This document shows positions 12,315 to 12,903 of a stretch of 12,903 bases of DNA, in pieces (positions within the stretch are counted from its first letter, which is position 1; each line of letters starts with the position of its first letter). Under the pieces are notes generated by a model. The model was given only the letters and a program-made list of their open reading frames with translations, did not search any database and was not told the DNA's origin. The DNA is taken from assembly GCA_005223085.1 (NCBI GenBank), contig NJBP01000055.1, forward strand, positions 1 through 12,903. The letters run 5' to 3'. A program made the position numbers and the translations under genes. The stretch is from Candidatus Aerophobetes bacterium Ae_b3b (GTDB lineage: Bacteria > Aerophobota > Aerophobia > Aerophobales > AE-B3A).

Positions 12315-12903
12315 TCACTTAAGGCTAAACCCTCCATCTATCAGAAGAAGCTGACCGGTGATGAAATCGGCATCGCTGGAAGCGAAAAACAGAATCGCCT
12401 TTGCAATTTCTTCTGGTTCCGCCAATCGTTTGAGGTAGGTCCCTTCGATCATATTTCGCCTAACTTCTTGGGGTAGTGATTTGGTCATTTCTGTATTTGT
12501 GTGCCCCGGAGCAACTGTATTGACATTAATATAGGGAGCCAGTTCTTTGGCCATGGTCTTTGTCAAATTGATCACAGCCCCTTTCGAAGCAGAATAGTCC
12601 ATGATTCCCTCACGTCCACAATGATTGATCCCCCGGATTGAAGAGATGTTTATAATTTTACCTGACTTCTGCTCTAACATGTACCCTGCTGCAGCCTGTG
12701 AGCAGAGAAATACCCCGATCAGATTGACCTGTAGCGTCTTAACCCAATCTTCGACAGTCTTTTCCAGAAAAGGCCTGGATATGGCAATCCCCGCGTTATT
12801 CACAAGAATATCGATCCTGCCAAACTCTTGTATAAACCCCTCCATAACCCTTTCAATTTGATCCTTCTTTGAAACATCCCCAACAAAGGTCTTGAACTCC
12901 AAT
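12315..12903 (-). CDS. Short-chain dehydrogenase/reductase (SDR), N-terminus outside the window
   Basis: A classical SDR that oxidises or reduces an alcohol/carbonyl group using NAD(P). The frame is open to the window edge, so the dinucleotide-binding TGxxxGxG motif is not visible and about 55 residues are missing. In the visible 195 residues: the FVGDVSKKD segment carrying the adenine-ring Asp (Asp9), NNAG (35-38), the structural Asn60 (LQVNLIG), the catalytic Ser in IINISS (Ser87 or 88), and YSASK with Tyr103/Lys107. The motif APGHTNTEM and the C-terminal ITGQLLLIDGGFSLK match FabG-like and sugar/polyol dehydrogenases. It is transcribed in the same direction as the ABC importer but is separated from it by the insertion sequence and decayed DNA. 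A role in metabolising the imported sugar is possible but not shown. The substrate is unknown. Confidence 0.92.
   Translation of the reverse strand, partial: LEFKTFVGDVSKKDQIERVMEGFIQEFGRIDILVNNAGIAISRPFLEKTVEDWVKTLQVNLIGVFLCSQAAAGYMLEQKSGKIINISSIRGINHCGREGIMDYSASKGAVINLTKTMAKELAPYINVNTVAPGHTNTEMTKSLPQEVRRNMIEGTYLKRLAEPEEIAKAILFFASSDADFITGQLLLIDGGFSLK

Overview
The window comes from a bacterial chromosome, probably an anaerobe. It is moderately AT-rich, with strong Shine-Dalgarno sites (AGGAGG-type), sigma70-like promoters, and a two-domain protein disulfide oxidoreductase of a kind common in thermophilic and anaerobic lineages. I cannot assign a phylum from the sequence alone. Almost all housekeeping genes are on the minus strand. 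The plus strand holds mainly mobile-element genes and one fragment.

Layout. (1) 1-488: the 3' end of an IS200/IS605-type tnpB, with the right end of the element and a predicted omega-RNA scaffold of three hairpins. (2) 489-4985: a minus-strand redox/proteostasis operon. It runs from a near-consensus promoter at 4958-4985 through an AhpF-like thioredoxin reductase and a protein disulfide oxidoreductase to a YcbZ/LonH-type Lon protease, with a candidate terminator at 524-570. (3) 4986-5991: a repeat-rich, gene-poor stretch with nested palindromes and a C-terminal fragment of an aldo/keto reductase. (4) 5992-9428: a minus-strand sugar-type ABC importer operon (binding protein, then MalF-like and MalG-like permeases) with no ATPase gene in view. 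A perfect 13-bp stem-loop separates the binding-protein and first permease genes. (5) 9429-10186: structured intergenic DNA, a good minus-strand terminator, and a small ribbon-helix-helix-like gene that appears to have a one-base frameshift near its start. (6) About 10187-11567: a DDE insertion sequence (integrase-type transposase, plus strand). (7) 11568-12314: decayed DNA with a RecX-like remnant and a second unrecognised remnant containing an internal stop. (8) 12315-12903: the 3' part of an SDR dehydrogenase, cut by the window edge.

How the parts relate. The reductase and disulfide oxidoreductase together contain the same modules as the single-chain AhpF flavoenzyme. They probably form an NAD(P)H-driven dithiol relay, cotranscribed with an ATP-dependent protease. 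The importer probably takes up a carbohydrate and borrows a multitask ATPase encoded elsewhere.

The most interesting signals are in the two mobile elements. One is the omega-RNA-like scaffold of the tnpB element. The others belong to the DDE insertion sequence: outward-facing TTGACA hexamers at both ends, one of which builds a perfect TTGACA-17-TATAAT promoter with flanking DNA; a hairpin that buries the transposase ribosome binding site; and paired GTAACC repeats at each end. I found no convincing evidence of a wholly new multi-gene system.
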